This document shows, piece by piece, positions 8,124 to 16,779 of a stretch of 49,110 nt of DNA; position 1 is the first letter of the stretch; each line of letters begins with the position of its first letter. Made by a program: the position numbers and the translations under genes. Below the pieces are notes generated by a model that saw only the letters and a list, made by a program, of their open reading frames with translations, had not been told where the DNA came from and made no database searches. This DNA is from Vitreoscilla sp. (GTDB lineage: Bacteria > Pseudomonadota > Gammaproteobacteria > Burkholderiales > Burkholderiaceae_C): positions 1-49,110 of the forward strand of contig JADMKA010000010.1 of assembly GCA_018780145.1 (NCBI GenBank), read 5' to 3'.

Positions 8124-8286
8124 CTCAAGGAAACGACGGGCCGCTCCCGAGTTTCCTTGACCCCCTCGGGGGGCCTGACGCGAAGCGGCAGGTTTGGGGG
8201 CGCTCTCAAGGAAACGACGGGCCGCTCCCGAGTTTCCTTGACCCCCTCGGGGGGCCCGACGCGAAGCGGCGGGTTTTGGGGGCGCT
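8124..8286 (-). repeat. tandem pair of an 81-82 bp dispersed repeat, terminator-like
   Basis: Two adjacent copies (8124-8204 and 8205-8286) differ at three positions. A third copy lies at 34215-34293. Each unit holds a hairpin with perfect 9-bp arms (CAAGGAAAC / GTTTCCTTG) and a GC-rich palindrome CCCCCTCGGGGGG, then CGAAGCGG and a run GGTTTGGGGGCGC. In all cases the element begins at the stop codon of the gene it follows and has the same orientation relative to that gene, so a role in termination or mRNA end protection is likely. Here it lies between the lipoprotein gene stop and ybgC. No reading frame of coding character is present. Confidence 0.8.
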
Positions 8287-8696
8287 CAGCGGCGCGACTG
8301 CTCGTACACGGGGCCCCAGACCGGGTGCCCGGCTTCGGCCTTGTTCAAGCTGAAGGCCGGGTCGGCCGCACGGGCGGCTCGGAAGGCGGCTTCGCATTCG
8401 GCCGCGCGGCCACTGGTGCAGTAGATGAAGGCCAGGGTCTTGTGCGCCGTGGCCCGGTCGCGCGCCGTGGCGGGCTGCAGGCGCAGGGCCTCGCCCAGTG
8501 CGCGCTCGGCCTCCGGGTACTGGGCCTCGTCATAGGCCCGAAGGCCCAGCAGCAAGTTGCGCTCGGCGGGCTTGTCGAAGGCGTCGCTGACGCTGGCCGG
8601 TGCGCCGGGTGTGACACACCCGGCCAGGGTGGCCACGAGGGTGATCGCGAGCGCGACAACGGCGTGGGATCCGGCAGACGGAGGGGGTCGGGTCAT
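8286..8696 (-). CDS. TPR-containing lipoprotein (TssQ-like), partner of the kinase upstream
   Basis: A 136-residue lipoprotein. Signal peptide and lipobox LVATLAGC give a lipidated Cys27. The mature part has TPR-like helices (NLLLGLRAYDEAQYPEAERALGEALRLQP and HKTLAFIYCTSGRAAECEAAFRAARAADP blocks) and a short C-terminal tail ending GPVYEQSRR. It resembles small TPR lipoproteins called TssQ-like in some Burkholderiales, where they sit beside serine/threonine kinases; no other type VI secretion gene is present here, so that link is weak. The start overlaps the kinase stop (ATGA), showing coupling. The stop codon lies at the edge of the tandem repeat. Confidence 0.8.
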   Translation of the reverse strand: MTRPPPSAGSHAVVALAITLVATLAGCVTPGAPASVSDAFDKPAERNLLLGLRAYDEAQYPEAERALGEALRLQPATARDRATAHKTLAFIYCTSGRAAECEAAFRAARAADPAFSLNKAEAGHPVWGPVYEQSRR

Positions 8697-10288
8697 TGTT
8701 CGAAACGGTGCTTCAGGGTCACGGGTTTGTCTTCGGCGATCTCGACAGTGCGCACGAGCGGAGGCAGGTCGCCATTGCGGATGGTGACCGTGTGCGAGCC
8801 CGCCGGCAAGCTCAGGCGCGTCAGCGGCGGGGCGATGCCGTGCGGCGTGCCGTCCACCTCCACCTGTCCCCAGGGGCTGATGGCCAGGTGCAGAACGCCA
8901 GATGGCGGTGGCGCGGGTGGCGCAGCTTCAATGTTCGTCGGGGTGGGGCTGGCGGGCTTGGCCTTCTTCTCGCGTGGGGCTGTCGCAGGGCGGGGCTTGG
9001 GCGGCTCGACGGCCGCCTGCGCCGCCATCGCCATCGACTCTGGTGCCGATGCCGCGGCTTGCGTGGCCGCCAAGGAGGGATCCGGTTCCGAAACCACGGG
9101 CGCGACCTGGGCTGGCAGCGGCGACGACGCCGCCGCCGAAGCCTCGGGCACGGCACCGGGGTCGGCCACCCCGTTCTGCCACAGCATCGATTGCAGCAGC
9201 GCCGCGGCCGCCGCCACGCCGGCACCCAGGCCCAGCAGCGCCAGGCGGCGGCGGCGGGCGCTGGCCGGGCTTTCGGTGAAGGCCCGTGCCTCGGGTTGTT
9301 CCAGCCAGTTGCGCAGATCCATCGACAAGTGGCGGGCCGAGGCGTAGCGGTCGCCGGGGTCGCGAGCCATGGCGCGGGCCGCGATGGCCGACAAGGTCGC
9401 TGGGACCTTCGGCTGCACTTGCCGGGCCTGCGGCATAGGGGCCGTCAGCACGGCCCGGTTGATGTCCTCGATCGTTGCACCGGTGTAGGGGCGCTGCCCG
9501 GTCAGCAGCTCGAACATCACCACCCCGAGCGAGTAGACATCGCAACGCCGGTCCACGGCCTCGCCGCGCAATTGCTCGGGGGCCAGGTAGTACGGTGAGC
9601 CTGCCACCGGTGTCTCGGCCGGTGTTCCTGCAGGGGCGGGCTCGTTGGCCGGCGCCTCGCGCTGGGCGATGCGGGCGATGCCGAAATCCAGCACCTTGGG
9701 CTGTTTGCGGCCGACCATGAAAATGTTGGCGGGCTTGATGTCGCAGTGCACCACCCCCTTGCCGTGTGCGTAGGCCAGGGCATCGGCGACGCGGCGAACC
9801 ACCTGCGCCGCTTCTGCAGGATTGGGGCGCCACCCTTCCTGCATCAGGTGGCGCAGGTCGCGCCCGCGCAGCGGCTCCATGGCGATGTAGATGCCCTGCT
9901 CGGACGGGCCGGCATCGAAGACGGTGACGATGTGCGGGTGCGACAGGCGTGCCGCGGCCCGGGCCTCGTTCAGGATCAGGTCGTCGCGTGCGCCCAAGGC
10001 TTCGGTCTCGGCGTGCAGGCGCAGTGTCTTGACGGCCACGGCGCGCGACAGCAGCGGGTCCCAGGCGGCGAACACCGTGCCCAGGCCCCCCTCGCCGAGC
10101 ACCGCCTTCAGGGCGTAGCGGCCCACGTAGCCGATGGTCGGCCGGGGCGCGGAGGGGTGCTCGGAGTCGCCCGGATCACCCGGCGCGGCGGGTTTGCCGA
10201 GGACCGGCAGATCCTCGACCACCGTGGCTTCAAAAGCGGAATCGGACGGCTCCTCGGCCGGCGATCGCCGGAACGGGTTCCAACGCAT
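8693..10288 (-). CDS. membrane-anchored serine/threonine protein kinase (PknB-like) with a PEGA-like tail
   Basis: A 531-residue Hanks-type kinase. The kinase domain spans about residues 55-325: Gly-rich loop GEGGLG (65-70), ATP-binding Lys87 in VAVKTL, catalytic loop HCDIKPAN (H181, D183), DFG at 201-203 and the YLAPEQL block. The loop reads HCD, not HRD, so it is a non-RD kinase. A single helix follows (LALLGLGAGVAAAAALLQSM), then a Pro/Ala-rich linker, then a C-terminal PEGA-like domain (VEVDGTPHGIAPPLTRLSLPAGSHTVTI is its core). The start is uncertain: ATG at 10288 or 10306, neither with a clear ribosome binding site. It is coupled to the downstream lipoprotein, a likely partner. Confidence 0.9.
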   Translation of the reverse strand: MRWNPFRRSPAEEPSDSAFEATVVEDLPVLGKPAAPGDPGDSEHPSAPRPTIGYVGRYALKAVLGEGGLGTVFAAWDPLLSRAVAVKTLRLHAETEALGARDDLILNEARAAARLSHPHIVTVFDAGPSEQGIYIAMEPLRGRDLRHLMQEGWRPNPAEAAQVVRRVADALAYAHGKGVVHCDIKPANIFMVGRKQPKVLDFGIARIAQREAPANEPAPAGTPAETPVAGSPYYLAPEQLRGEAVDRRCDVYSLGVVMFELLTGQRPYTGATIEDINRAVLTAPMPQARQVQPKVPATLSAIAARAMARDPGDRYASARHLSMDLRNWLEQPEARAFTESPASARRRRLALLGLGAGVAAAAALLQSMLWQNGVADPGAVPEASAAASSPLPAQVAPVVSEPDPSLAATQAAASAPESMAMAAQAAVEPPKPRPATAPREKKAKPASPTPTNIEAAPPAPPPSGVLHLAISPWGQVEVDGTPHGIAPPLTRLSLPAGSHTVTIRNGDLPPLVRTVEIAEDKPVTLKHRFEQ

Positions 10289-10363
10289 GGCCGCAAGCAT
10301 AGCCAAGCGCCGGGCTGCCGAAGCGTGAAATAAGCGGGAGGCACCCGGGGAGTTAACGCCTTG

Positions 10364-11548
10364 TCACCCTTTGAGTACCCGCCGCAACCGGGCGACGGCT
10401 TCCTGCAACAGGGGCAGGCTGGTGGCGAAGGACAGGCGCAGGTAGCGCTCGGCAGCGGCCGGGCCGAAGTCTCGCCCCGGCGTCAGGGCGACATGGGCGC
10501 GGCGCATCAGGTCGTCGCAGAAATCCCAGCTGCTGGGCGAGTGCGCGCTGCAGTCGGCCCAGGCATAGAAGGCTCCATCGGGCATCACGGGCACGGTCAG
10601 CCCCAACGCATCCAGGGCCGGCACGATGAAGTCGCGCCGCGCCCGGAAGGCCTCTCGGCGGCGCTCGTACTCGGCGATGGACTCGGGCTCGAAGCACGCC
10701 AGTGCCGCATACTGGGCGATGGACGAGGCGCAGATGTAGAGGTTCTGCGCCAGCTTGTCCAGGGGCGCCACCAACGCCGGCGGCACCACCAGCCAACCCA
10801 GGCGCCAGCCCGTCATCGAGAAGTACTTGGAAAAGCTGTTGACCGAGATCACGTCGTCGCCGAGCGCCAATGCGCTGCGGCCGTAGGCGGCGTCGTAGCT
10901 CAGGCCCAGGTAGATCTCGTCGACGATGCTGACGCCGCCGCGCTCGCGCACGGTGGCCACGATGCGGGCCAATTCGTCCGGCGCGATCGAGGTGCCGGTG
11001 GGGTTGGAGGGCGAGGCCAGCACCACGCCACGGGTGGCTGGCGTCCAGTGGGCGGCCACCCCGTCGGCGTCGAGCTGGAAGCGCGCAGCCGCCGAGGCGG
11101 GCAGGGCACGGGCACGGGCCCCAGTGGCGGCCACGAAGTGCCGGTTGCAGGGGTAGCTGGGGTCGGGCATCAGCACCTCGTCCCCCGGCTCGAACAAGGC
11201 CAGGCAGGCCAGCTGCAGCGCGGCCGAGGCACCGGCGGTGATCAGGATGCGGCCGGGATCGATGGCCAGGCCGTGCTGCTCGGCGTACCAGCGTGACAAG
11301 CGCTCGCGCAGCGCGGGCAGTCCGGCGGCCTCGGTGTACTGGCTGCGGCCGGCTCGGATGGCCGCCTCGGCAGCCGCCTGAACCCGTGGCGGCGCGGTGA
11401 AATCCGGCTCGCCGATGTTCAGGAAGATCATCGGCGAGCCGCCCAGGGACGGGTCGCAGGCCGGCGAGCGGGCGACCTCGGCGGCCGCCTTGGCGCACTC
11501 CATCACGTAGAAGGGCTCGATGTGGTCGAGCCGACCGGCGAGTTTCAC
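10364..11548 (-). CDS. PLP-dependent class I/II aminotransferase
   Basis: A 394-residue fold-type I aminotransferase with NIGEPDF near residue 45, the YTEAAGLPALRERL block, TAGASAALQL, SPSNPTGT (180-186), SIVDEIYLGL (Asp210, Tyr213) and the PLP Lys241 in SFSKYFSMTGWRLGW. It transfers an amino group between an amino acid and a 2-oxoacid; substrate cannot be told from the sequence, though aspartate/aromatic/valine-pyruvate types are the candidates. The start is GTG, 5 bp after the nusB stop, so it is the last gene of ribD-ribBA-ribH-nusB-aminotransferase, a common Burkholderiales order. Confidence 0.9.
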   Translation of the reverse strand: MKLAGRLDHIEPFYVMECAKAAAEVARSPACDPSLGGSPMIFLNIGEPDFTAPPRVQAAAEAAIRAGRSQYTEAAGLPALRERLSRWYAEQHGLAIDPGRILITAGASAALQLACLALFEPGDEVLMPDPSYPCNRHFVAATGARARALPASAAARFQLDADGVAAHWTPATRGVVLASPSNPTGTSIAPDELARIVATVRERGGVSIVDEIYLGLSYDAAYGRSALALGDDVISVNSFSKYFSMTGWRLGWLVVPPALVAPLDKLAQNLYICASSIAQYAALACFEPESIAEYERRREAFRARRDFIVPALDALGLTVPVMPDGAFYAWADCSAHSPSSWDFCDDLMRRAHVALTPGRDFGPAAAERYLRLSFATSLPLLQEAVARLRRVLKG

Positions 11549-11553
11549 TTCAG

Positions 11554-12039
11554 TCAGCGGCGCGCGGCGCGTCCTGCTGCCACCTCGGCAGGCCGCAAAT
11601 CTCCCGCGGCCTTGTCGAGCACACCATTGACGAACTTGTGGCCGTCGGTGCCGCCGAAGCTTTTGGCGAGCTCGACAGCCTCGTTGATGGCGACCTTGTA
11701 GGGCACGTCCACGCAGTGCAGCAACTCATAGGCGCCGATCATCAGCAGCCCATGCTCGACAGGCGACAGCTCCGTGGTGGGCCGGTCGACGTGGCGGGCC
11801 AGAGCGGTGTCCAGCGCCGCCGCCTCGCCGATGCAGCCGTGCAGCAAGGCGTCGAAGTGAGCGGTGTCGCATTGGGCAAAGCCCTCTTGCTCACGCATGT
11901 GGGCGTCGATCACGCCGGCGTCGCTGCCGGCCAGCAGCCATTCGTACAGGCCTTGCAGCGCGAACTCGCGGGCACGGCGGCGGGCGGATTTCGGGGCGCT
12001 GCGCTTCTTCGGGGCGACCGGGGGCGAGGTGTCGTTCAC
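11554..12039 (-). CDS. nusB: transcription antitermination factor NusB
   Basis: A 161-residue all-helical protein that, with NusE (S10), binds boxA RNA and supports antitermination, chiefly of rRNA operons. The basic N-terminus [20 protein letters not shown] and C-terminal blocks [29 protein letters not shown] (ends GAYELLHC and VELAKSFGG) and [10 protein letters not shown] are diagnostic. The start codon is GTG, overlapping the ribH stop as GTGA, so translation is coupled. The N-terminal 18 residues (Pro/Lys-rich) are an extension seen in many betaproteobacteria. Confidence 0.95.
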   Translation of the reverse strand: MNDTSPPVAPKKRSAPKSARRRAREFALQGLYEWLLAGSDAGVIDAHMREQEGFAQCDTAHFDALLHGCIGEAAALDTALARHVDRPTTELSPVEHGLLMIGAYELLHCVDVPYKVAINEAVELAKSFGGTDGHKFVNGVLDKAAGDLRPAEVAAGRAARR

Positions 12040-12500
12040 AGCAGGTCGTCCAGCAGGTTGGCCATCTCGACGGCGACACGGGCAGCGTCGCGGCCCTTGT
12101 CCACCGCGCGGGCCAGGGCCTGGGCCTCGTTCTCGACGGTCAGGATGGCGTTGGCGATCGGGATCTGGTGGTCCAGTGCGACACGGGTCACGCCGGCACC
12201 GCTCTCGTTGGCCACCAGCTCGAAGTGGTAGGTCTCGCCGCGGATGATGCAGCCGATGGCGATCAGGGCATCGAAATCCTCGCTGTCGGCCATGGCCTTC
12301 AGGGCCACCGGCACCTCCAGCGCACCGGGCACGGTGACCTGCACGATGTGCTTGTCCGCCACGCCCAGCGCGGCCAGCTCCGCCAGGCAGGCGTCGGCCA
12401 GCGAGCGGGTGATGGTGTCGTTGAATCGAGCGCGCACGATGCCGATCGACAGGCCGTCGCCTTCGAGCGGCGCGCTCTGGCCTTGGTCAGCGCCTTGCAT
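12036..12500 (-). CDS. ribH: 6,7-dimethyl-8-ribityllumazine synthase
   Basis: A 154-residue lumazine synthase that condenses 5-amino-6-ribitylamino-uracil with 3,4-dihydroxy-2-butanone 4-phosphate, the penultimate step of riboflavin synthesis. Family blocks: [12 protein letters not shown] (substrate Phe), [30 protein letters not shown] with the catalytic His92, and [18 protein letters not shown]. The ATG at 12500 lies 23 bp after the ribBA stop. Its stop overlaps the nusB start. It uses the butanone phosphate made by the adjacent RibBA. Confidence 0.96.
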   Translation of the reverse strand: MQGADQGQSAPLEGDGLSIGIVRARFNDTITRSLADACLAELAALGVADKHIVQVTVPGALEVPVALKAMADSEDFDALIAIGCIIRGETYHFELVANESGAGVTRVALDHQIPIANAILTVENEAQALARAVDKGRDAARVAVEMANLLDDLL

Positions 12501-12523
12501 GGGAATGTCCTGGGTGAGTGAAA

Positions 12524-13630
12524 TCAATCGGGTCGGTCGGCGGCGAGGAAGCCGGTGACCTCCAGGCCATAGCCGGTCATGCTGGGCATGCGGCGCGGGC
12601 TGCCCAGCAGCTTCATCCGGGTGACGCCCAGCTCGCGCAGGATCTGGGCGCCGACACCATAGGTGCGCAAGTCCATGGGTGCAGCCAGCGGCGGCGTATC
12701 GTCGCGGGGAAGCAGGGCGCCGACCAGGCCGTCGGCCGCACCGGCGCTGCAATTCAGCAGCACGGCCACGCCACGACCCTGGGCCTGCAGTGTGGCCAGC
12801 GCCTTGGGCAGCGGCCAGGAGTGGTGGCTGCCATTGCCGGTATCGAGCAGATCCAGCACCGACAGCGGCTCGTGGACACGCACCAGCACCTCGTCGCCCG
12901 GGGCCCAATCGCCCTTGACCAAGGCCAGGTGGACGCCACCGGAGCGGTCGCGGAACACATGGCAGTCGAAGGCGCCTTGAGCAGTTTGCAGCACCCGTCG
13001 CCCAGCGATGGCAACCAGCGATTCGTTGCGGCTGCGGTAGTGGATCAGGTCGGCGATGGTGCCGATCTTCAGGCCGTGCTGTTTGGCAAAGACCTCGAGG
13101 TCTGGCAGCCGGGCCATGCTGCCGTCGTCGTTCATGATCTCGCAGATCACCGAGGTGGGGCTCAGCCCCGCCATGGCCGCCATGTCGCAGCCGGCCTCGG
13201 TGTGGCCGGCACGCATCAACACGCCGCCATCCTGGGCCTGCAAGGGAAAGATGTGGCCGGGTTGGACCAGATCCGATGGCCGCGCCTCGCGGGCCACCGC
13301 AGCCTGCACCGTGCGGGCCCGGTCGGCGGCAGAGATGCCGGTGGTCACGCCGCGGGCGGCCTCGATCGACACGGTGAAGGCCGTGCCATGGGCGGTGCCA
13401 TTGCGGGTGGCCATGGGCGGCAGCTGAAGGCGCTCACAGCGCTCGCGGGTGAGGGTCAGACATATCAGGCCGCGCCCGTGCTTGGCCATGAAGTTGATGG
13501 CCTCGGGGCTGACATGGTCCGCGGCCAGCACCAGGTCGCCTTCGTTTTCGCGATCTTCCTCGTCGACGAGGATGATCATGCGGCCGGCGGCCAGCTCGGC
13601 CACCAGCTCGGGAATGGGGGAAATCGCCAT
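12524..13630 (-). CDS. ribBA: 3,4-dihydroxy-2-butanone 4-phosphate synthase with a degenerate GTP cyclohydrolase II domain (RibBX-like)
   Basis: A 368-residue protein. The N-terminal domain (1-205) is a complete DHBP synthase: [44 protein letters not shown] and the [13 protein letters not shown] block, with all acidic and His residues in place. The C-terminal domain (about 210-365) aligns with GTP cyclohydrolase II in VHLALVKGD and VLVRVHE. It lacks the zinc-binding ECLTGD...RCDC cysteines and the EGRGIGL block, so it should not hydrolyse GTP. Degenerate RibBA forms of this kind are known in proteobacteria. A separate RibA is then required outside this window. The ATG at 13630 is chosen because similarity begins at [16 protein letters not shown]. 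Confidence 0.93.
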   Translation of the reverse strand: MAISPIPELVAELAAGRMIILVDEEDRENEGDLVLAADHVSPEAINFMAKHGRGLICLTLTRERCERLQLPPMATRNGTAHGTAFTVSIEAARGVTTGISAADRARTVQAAVAREARPSDLVQPGHIFPLQAQDGGVLMRAGHTEAGCDMAAMAGLSPTSVICEIMNDDGSMARLPDLEVFAKQHGLKIGTIADLIHYRSRNESLVAIAGRRVLQTAQGAFDCHVFRDRSGGVHLALVKGDWAPGDEVLVRVHEPLSVLDLLDTGNGSHHSWPLPKALATLQAQGRGVAVLLNCSAGAADGLVGALLPRDDTPPLAAPMDLRTYGVGAQILRELGVTRMKLLGSPRRMPSMTGYGLEVTGFLAADRPD

Positions 13631-13670
13631 CCCGCCATTGTAGGCGGCGGCATGGTCAAGAACTGGTATG

Positions 13671-14795
13671 TCAGGTGGCGGCGCTACCGGGGCGGCGCAG
13701 CAGCAGGCGCAGATCCTCGCCCACCCGGTCCACCCGGTGCCAGGCAAAGTGCCGGGCCTGATCCAGTGTCTGGTAGGGCCCCAGCGCGGCCAGACCGCGG
13801 CCGGCACCCAGCAGCAGGGGCGCCAGGTAGACCAGCAGTTCGTCCACCCAACCGCCTTCCAGCAGGGCCGCGTTCAGGCGTGCGCCGGCCTCCACGTGAA
13901 CCTCGTTGGTGCCACGGCGGACCAGCTCGGCGAAAAGCGCCGGCAGATCGACCCGGCCATCGGCGCCCGGCAGGGACAGGACCTCGGCCCCGCGAGCGCG
14001 CAAGGTCTGGGCCCGCCCGTCGTCTGGATCGGCGGCGACCAGCAGCAACGGCGCAGAGGCCTCGAACAGGCGGGCACCGGGCGGGGTGGCCAGGGCCGAG
14101 TCCAGCACCACCCGCAACGGCTGGTGGGCGATGGCATGGCCGCGCACGTCCAGCCGGGGGTTGTCCGCCAGCACCGTGCCCGAGCCGGTGAGCAGCACAC
14201 TGGCCCGTCGCCGCCAGGCGTGGCCGTCGTGGCGGGCCGCCTCGCCGGTGATCCACTGGCTGGCGCCGTTGTCCAACGCGGTCCGGCCGTCCAGCGACGC
14301 GGCGATCTTCATGCGCACCCAGGGGCGTTGCCGTTGCATGCGCGAGAAGAAGCCGATGTTCAGCTCGCGCGAGGCAGCTGCCTGCAGGGGTGAGCCCATC
14401 TCCACCAGGATGCCGGCGGCGCGCAGGCGGGCGATGCCGGCGCCGTTGACCACGGGGTTCGGGTCGCCCACGGCCACCACCACGCGTGCCAGGCCGGCGG
14501 CCACCAGGGCGTCGCAGCAGGGCGGTGTGCGGCCATGGTGCGAGCACGGCTCGAGGGTGACATGGGCGGTGGCGCCTTGGGTGCTCTCGCCGCGCGCCTG
14601 GGCGTCGCGCAGGGCCATCACCTCGGCATGGGCGGAACCTGCAGCCTGGGTATGCCCCTGGCCCAGCAACCGTGCGCCATCGGCGCTGACGATCACGCAG
14701 CCGACGCGCGGGTTGGGCTCGCTCAGGCCGACCGCGCCTTCGGCCAGCGACAGGGCGTGTTGCATCGGGTCGGGCGGGGCAGGGCGGGCGGGCAT
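13671..14795 (-). CDS. ribD: bifunctional riboflavin deaminase/reductase
   Basis: A 374-residue protein catalysing steps two and three of riboflavin synthesis. The N-terminal deaminase (about 10-150) has the zinc site H56 (HAEVMAL, with proton-shuttle Glu58), C84 and C93 in EPCSHHGRTPPCCDAL. The C-terminal reductase (about 155-370) has VRMKIAASLDGRTAL, SQWITGEAAR, LLTGSGTVLADNPRLDVR and EVHVEAGARLNAALL. The ATG at 14795 starts just before the deaminase; a longer frame to 14864 includes a structured intergenic region and is rejected. It is the first gene of the rib cluster, but ribE does not follow it as in many relatives. Confidence 0.94.
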   Translation of the reverse strand: MPARPAPPDPMQHALSLAEGAVGLSEPNPRVGCVIVSADGARLLGQGHTQAAGSAHAEVMALRDAQARGESTQGATAHVTLEPCSHHGRTPPCCDALVAAGLARVVVAVGDPNPVVNGAGIARLRAAGILVEMGSPLQAAASRELNIGFFSRMQRQRPWVRMKIAASLDGRTALDNGASQWITGEAARHDGHAWRRRASVLLTGSGTVLADNPRLDVRGHAIAHQPLRVVLDSALATPPGARLFEASAPLLLVAADPDDGRAQTLRARGAEVLSLPGADGRVDLPALFAELVRRGTNEVHVEAGARLNAALLEGGWVDELLVYLAPLLLGAGRGLAALGPYQTLDQARHFAWHRVDRVGEDLRLLLRRPGSAAT

Positions 14796-14831
14796 GGCCG
14801 AGCCAGTGTACGGGGTCGTACGGGGTCGCCC

Positions 14832-14884
14832 CTCCCCCAAAGGTGGGGGCGCGTCGAGGCGCAACAGGCGCCCATCAGGGGGAG
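14832..14884. other. GC-rich foldback in the ribD/pilin intergenic region
   Basis: Outer arms CTCCCCC (14832-14838) and GGGGGAG (14878-14884) enclose a second complementary pair (CCCCC with AGGTGGGGG) and GGCGC repeats, giving a compact structured element in the 202-bp gap between divergent ribD and the pseudopilin gene. A 10-bp tandem duplication (GTACGGGGTC twice, 14808-14827) lies beside it. It has no T-run. No promoter boxes were confidently found in this gap. Confidence 0.4.
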
Positions 14885-14997
14885 AGACGGCCGGGCCGGA
14901 ACGCGAAAAACTAACGCCACTACGTCACGCACAGCCACGGTCGAGTGCATGAGTCGACACCACCGTGGACTGGCTGCACCACCGGGAGGAAACCACC

Positions 14998-15591
14998 ATG
15001 AACCGTTCCGCTTGCGGCCCCCAGCCCCGCCCCCAGTTCCGCGTCCGGCAACGGGGCTTCAGCCTCGTCGAAGGCCTGGTGGCCACCGCCATCACCGCCA
15101 CCGTCGCCGCTGTCGGCGTGCCGAGCCTGCAGCAGTTCCGCGAAAAGCAGGCCATCGATGCCCAGTTCGAGCGCCTCAGCGCCTCGCTGCGCCTGGCACG
15201 CTCCGAGGCCCTGACCCGTGACGAGTTGGTCAGCGTTTGCGCCATCGATCCCGCCACGGCGGACAGCGATGCGCCCGAATGCCGCAGCGGCAGCAAGGAC
15301 TGGAGCAGCGGCTGGCTGGTCTTCGTGGACCGAGGCCGCCGCGGCCAGGTGGATGATGGCGACCTGGTGCTGAAGGTGCACCAGACGCCAGCCGGTTCAG
15401 GCGCGGTGCTGGGAACCCAGCGCTACCTGAGCTACCGCCCGGCGGGCGTGATGTTGAGCATGGCTGCACACTTCCGCTTCATCCCGCCGGGTCAACCCGT
15501 GGTTGACGATGCGGTGCCCGGTTCGGCGCTGGTCTGCGTCAACAAGCCTGGCAAGGCGCGCATGGCCAAGACGCCGGATTGCGAAGGCTGA
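14998..15591 (+). CDS. GspH/FimT-family type IV pseudopilin (first)
   Basis: A 197-residue minor pilin or pseudopilin. The prepilin peptidase site is RQRG/FSLVEGL, with Glu at +5, followed by the hydrophobic helix ATAITATVAAVGVPSLQQF. The C-terminal part matches GspH/FimT (LRLARSEALTRDELVSVC, GSKDWSSGWLVFVD). Four cysteines could form two disulfides. Such proteins prime assembly of the type IV pilus at its tip. GGGAGGA lies 8 nt before the ATG at 14998. It is the first gene of a seven-gene pilus operon on this strand. Confidence 0.9.
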   Translation: MNRSACGPQPRPQFRVRQRGFSLVEGLVATAITATVAAVGVPSLQQFREKQAIDAQFERLSASLRLARSEALTRDELVSVCAIDPATADSDAPECRSGSKDWSSGWLVFVDRGRRGQVDDGDLVLKVHQTPAGSGAVLGTQRYLSYRPAGVMLSMAAHFRFIPPGQPVVDDAVPGSALVCVNKPGKARMAKTPDCEG

Positions 15592-15676
15592 GGGCCGCCT
15601 AACCGTTCGTCGGCCCGCGTGCTCCGCTGGTCCGGCACCGCTGCACAAGTCCGGTCCGCGCGCCGAAGATGGCCAG

Positions 15677-16210
15677 ATGGGCACTTTCCACGACATGTCT
15701 CCATCCCGATCTGGCCGAATCAGCCGCCCCGGTCGGGTTCTGCACGCCGGCTTTACGCTGGTTGAACTTCTGGTCACTGTGGCCATTGCTGCCGTATTGA
15801 TGGCAGTCGGCGTGCCGGCCATGACGGCGTTCGTGTCCGATCAAGCGGCAGCGGCGAACGCCGACGAATTCGCCGAGGCACTGCGCTACGCTCGCTCTGA
15901 GGCCGTCAAGCGCGGCGATACGGTGTCGCTTTGTGCCAGCGCCGACTTCACCTCCTGCGGCGAAGACTGGAAGACTGGCTGGATTGTCAGCAGTTCCAGC
16001 GGCAAGGTGTTGCGGGTTCAGAACCCCCTGCGCTCCATGGGTGACTTGACGGCCGCTGCCAGCACGGTGACTTTCCAATCGACCGGCATCGCGACCGCGG
16101 GTTCGGGCAACTATGTCTTTGCCACCCGGTCCGGGAACACCGACCGCTCGCGCACAGTGGCGCTCAATGCTCAGGGGCGCGTGGTGGTGAGCAAGGGAGA
16201 AGGATCTTGA
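15677..16210 (+). CDS. GspH/FimT-family type IV pseudopilin (second)
   Basis: A 177-residue minor pilin with the cleavage site LHAG/FTLVELLVTVAIAAVL, a conserved Glu5 and the GspH/FimT body (EALRYARSEAVKRGDTVSLC, DWKTGWIV). It is a paralogue of the preceding gene in the same operon. The start is uncertain: ATG at 15677 or 15695, neither with a strong ribosome binding site; the leader is long and basic either way. The stop codon overlaps the start of pilV (TGATG). Confidence 0.88.
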   Translation: MGTFHDMSPSRSGRISRPGRVLHAGFTLVELLVTVAIAAVLMAVGVPAMTAFVSDQAAAANADEFAEALRYARSEAVKRGDTVSLCASADFTSCGEDWKTGWIVSSSSGKVLRVQNPLRSMGDLTAAASTVTFQSTGIATAGSGNYVFATRSGNTDRSRTVALNAQGRVVVSKGEGS

Positions 16211-16779
16211 TGACGCGCATGCCGATGAATCCAGGCCGCCAGCGGGGTGTCTCGCTGGTCGAGGTGCTGGTGGCCTTGCTGGTGGTCTCGCTGGGTGTAC
16301 TGGCCGTGACAGGCCTGCAGGCCACTGCGGCCCGCTACGGCAAGACCAGCGAGTTCCGTGCGATGGCCACGCTGCTTGCGTCCGATATTGCCGACCGGAT
16401 GCGCGCCAACAAGCCTGCGGTGGACGCAGGTTCCTATGCGTTGAGCGGCGAATTTTCGCCGATCGACGACGTCCCGGAAATCCCGTCTTGTGCTATTGCC
16501 AATGCCTGCACCGAGCCCGAGCTGGCTGCCATCGACATCGCAGAGTGGAAGCGTGCGCTCTACTCCGGCCTGCCCAGCCCGGATGGCTACGTGGCAACCG
16601 AGTCGATTGGCGGCAAAGTGGTAGCAGCCGATGTCTGGGTGGCTTGGTTGGACCCGTCGGCATCGAACAGCGAGACCAAGGCGGACAGCGACGAGGACGA
16701 GAACAAGAAGGAGTGTCCGCCGGGCTTTCGTGATCTTGATCCGCAGCCGCGCTGCTTGTACGTTCGGGTGGGGTTCTGA
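16210..16779 (+). CDS. pilV: type IV pilus minor pilin PilV
   Basis: A 189-residue protein. Leader QRG followed by VSLVEVLVALLVVSLGVLAVTGLQ matches PilV, with Val rather than Phe at +1, which is common in this family. The body has LLASDIADRMRANK, the usual PilV region. A strongly acidic insert (ETKADSDEDENKK) lies near the C-terminus ahead of PPGFRDLDPQPRCLYVRV. PilV acts with PilW, PilX and FimU in the pilus-tip priming complex. The ATG overlaps the stop of the gene before it, and its own stop overlaps the pilW start, so the operon is translationally coupled. Confidence 0.9.
   Translation: MTRMPMNPGRQRGVSLVEVLVALLVVSLGVLAVTGLQATAARYGKTSEFRAMATLLASDIADRMRANKPAVDAGSYALSGEFSPIDDVPEIPSCAIANACTEPELAAIDIAEWKRALYSGLPSPDGYVATESIGGKVVAADVWVAWLDPSASNSETKADSDEDENKKECPPGFRDLDPQPRCLYVRVGF

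Noticed and set aside
8124-8286. Possible CRISPR-like array
   Set aside because: Only two units, adjacent without spacers, and a third copy lies elsewhere behind another gene; this is a dispersed repeat.
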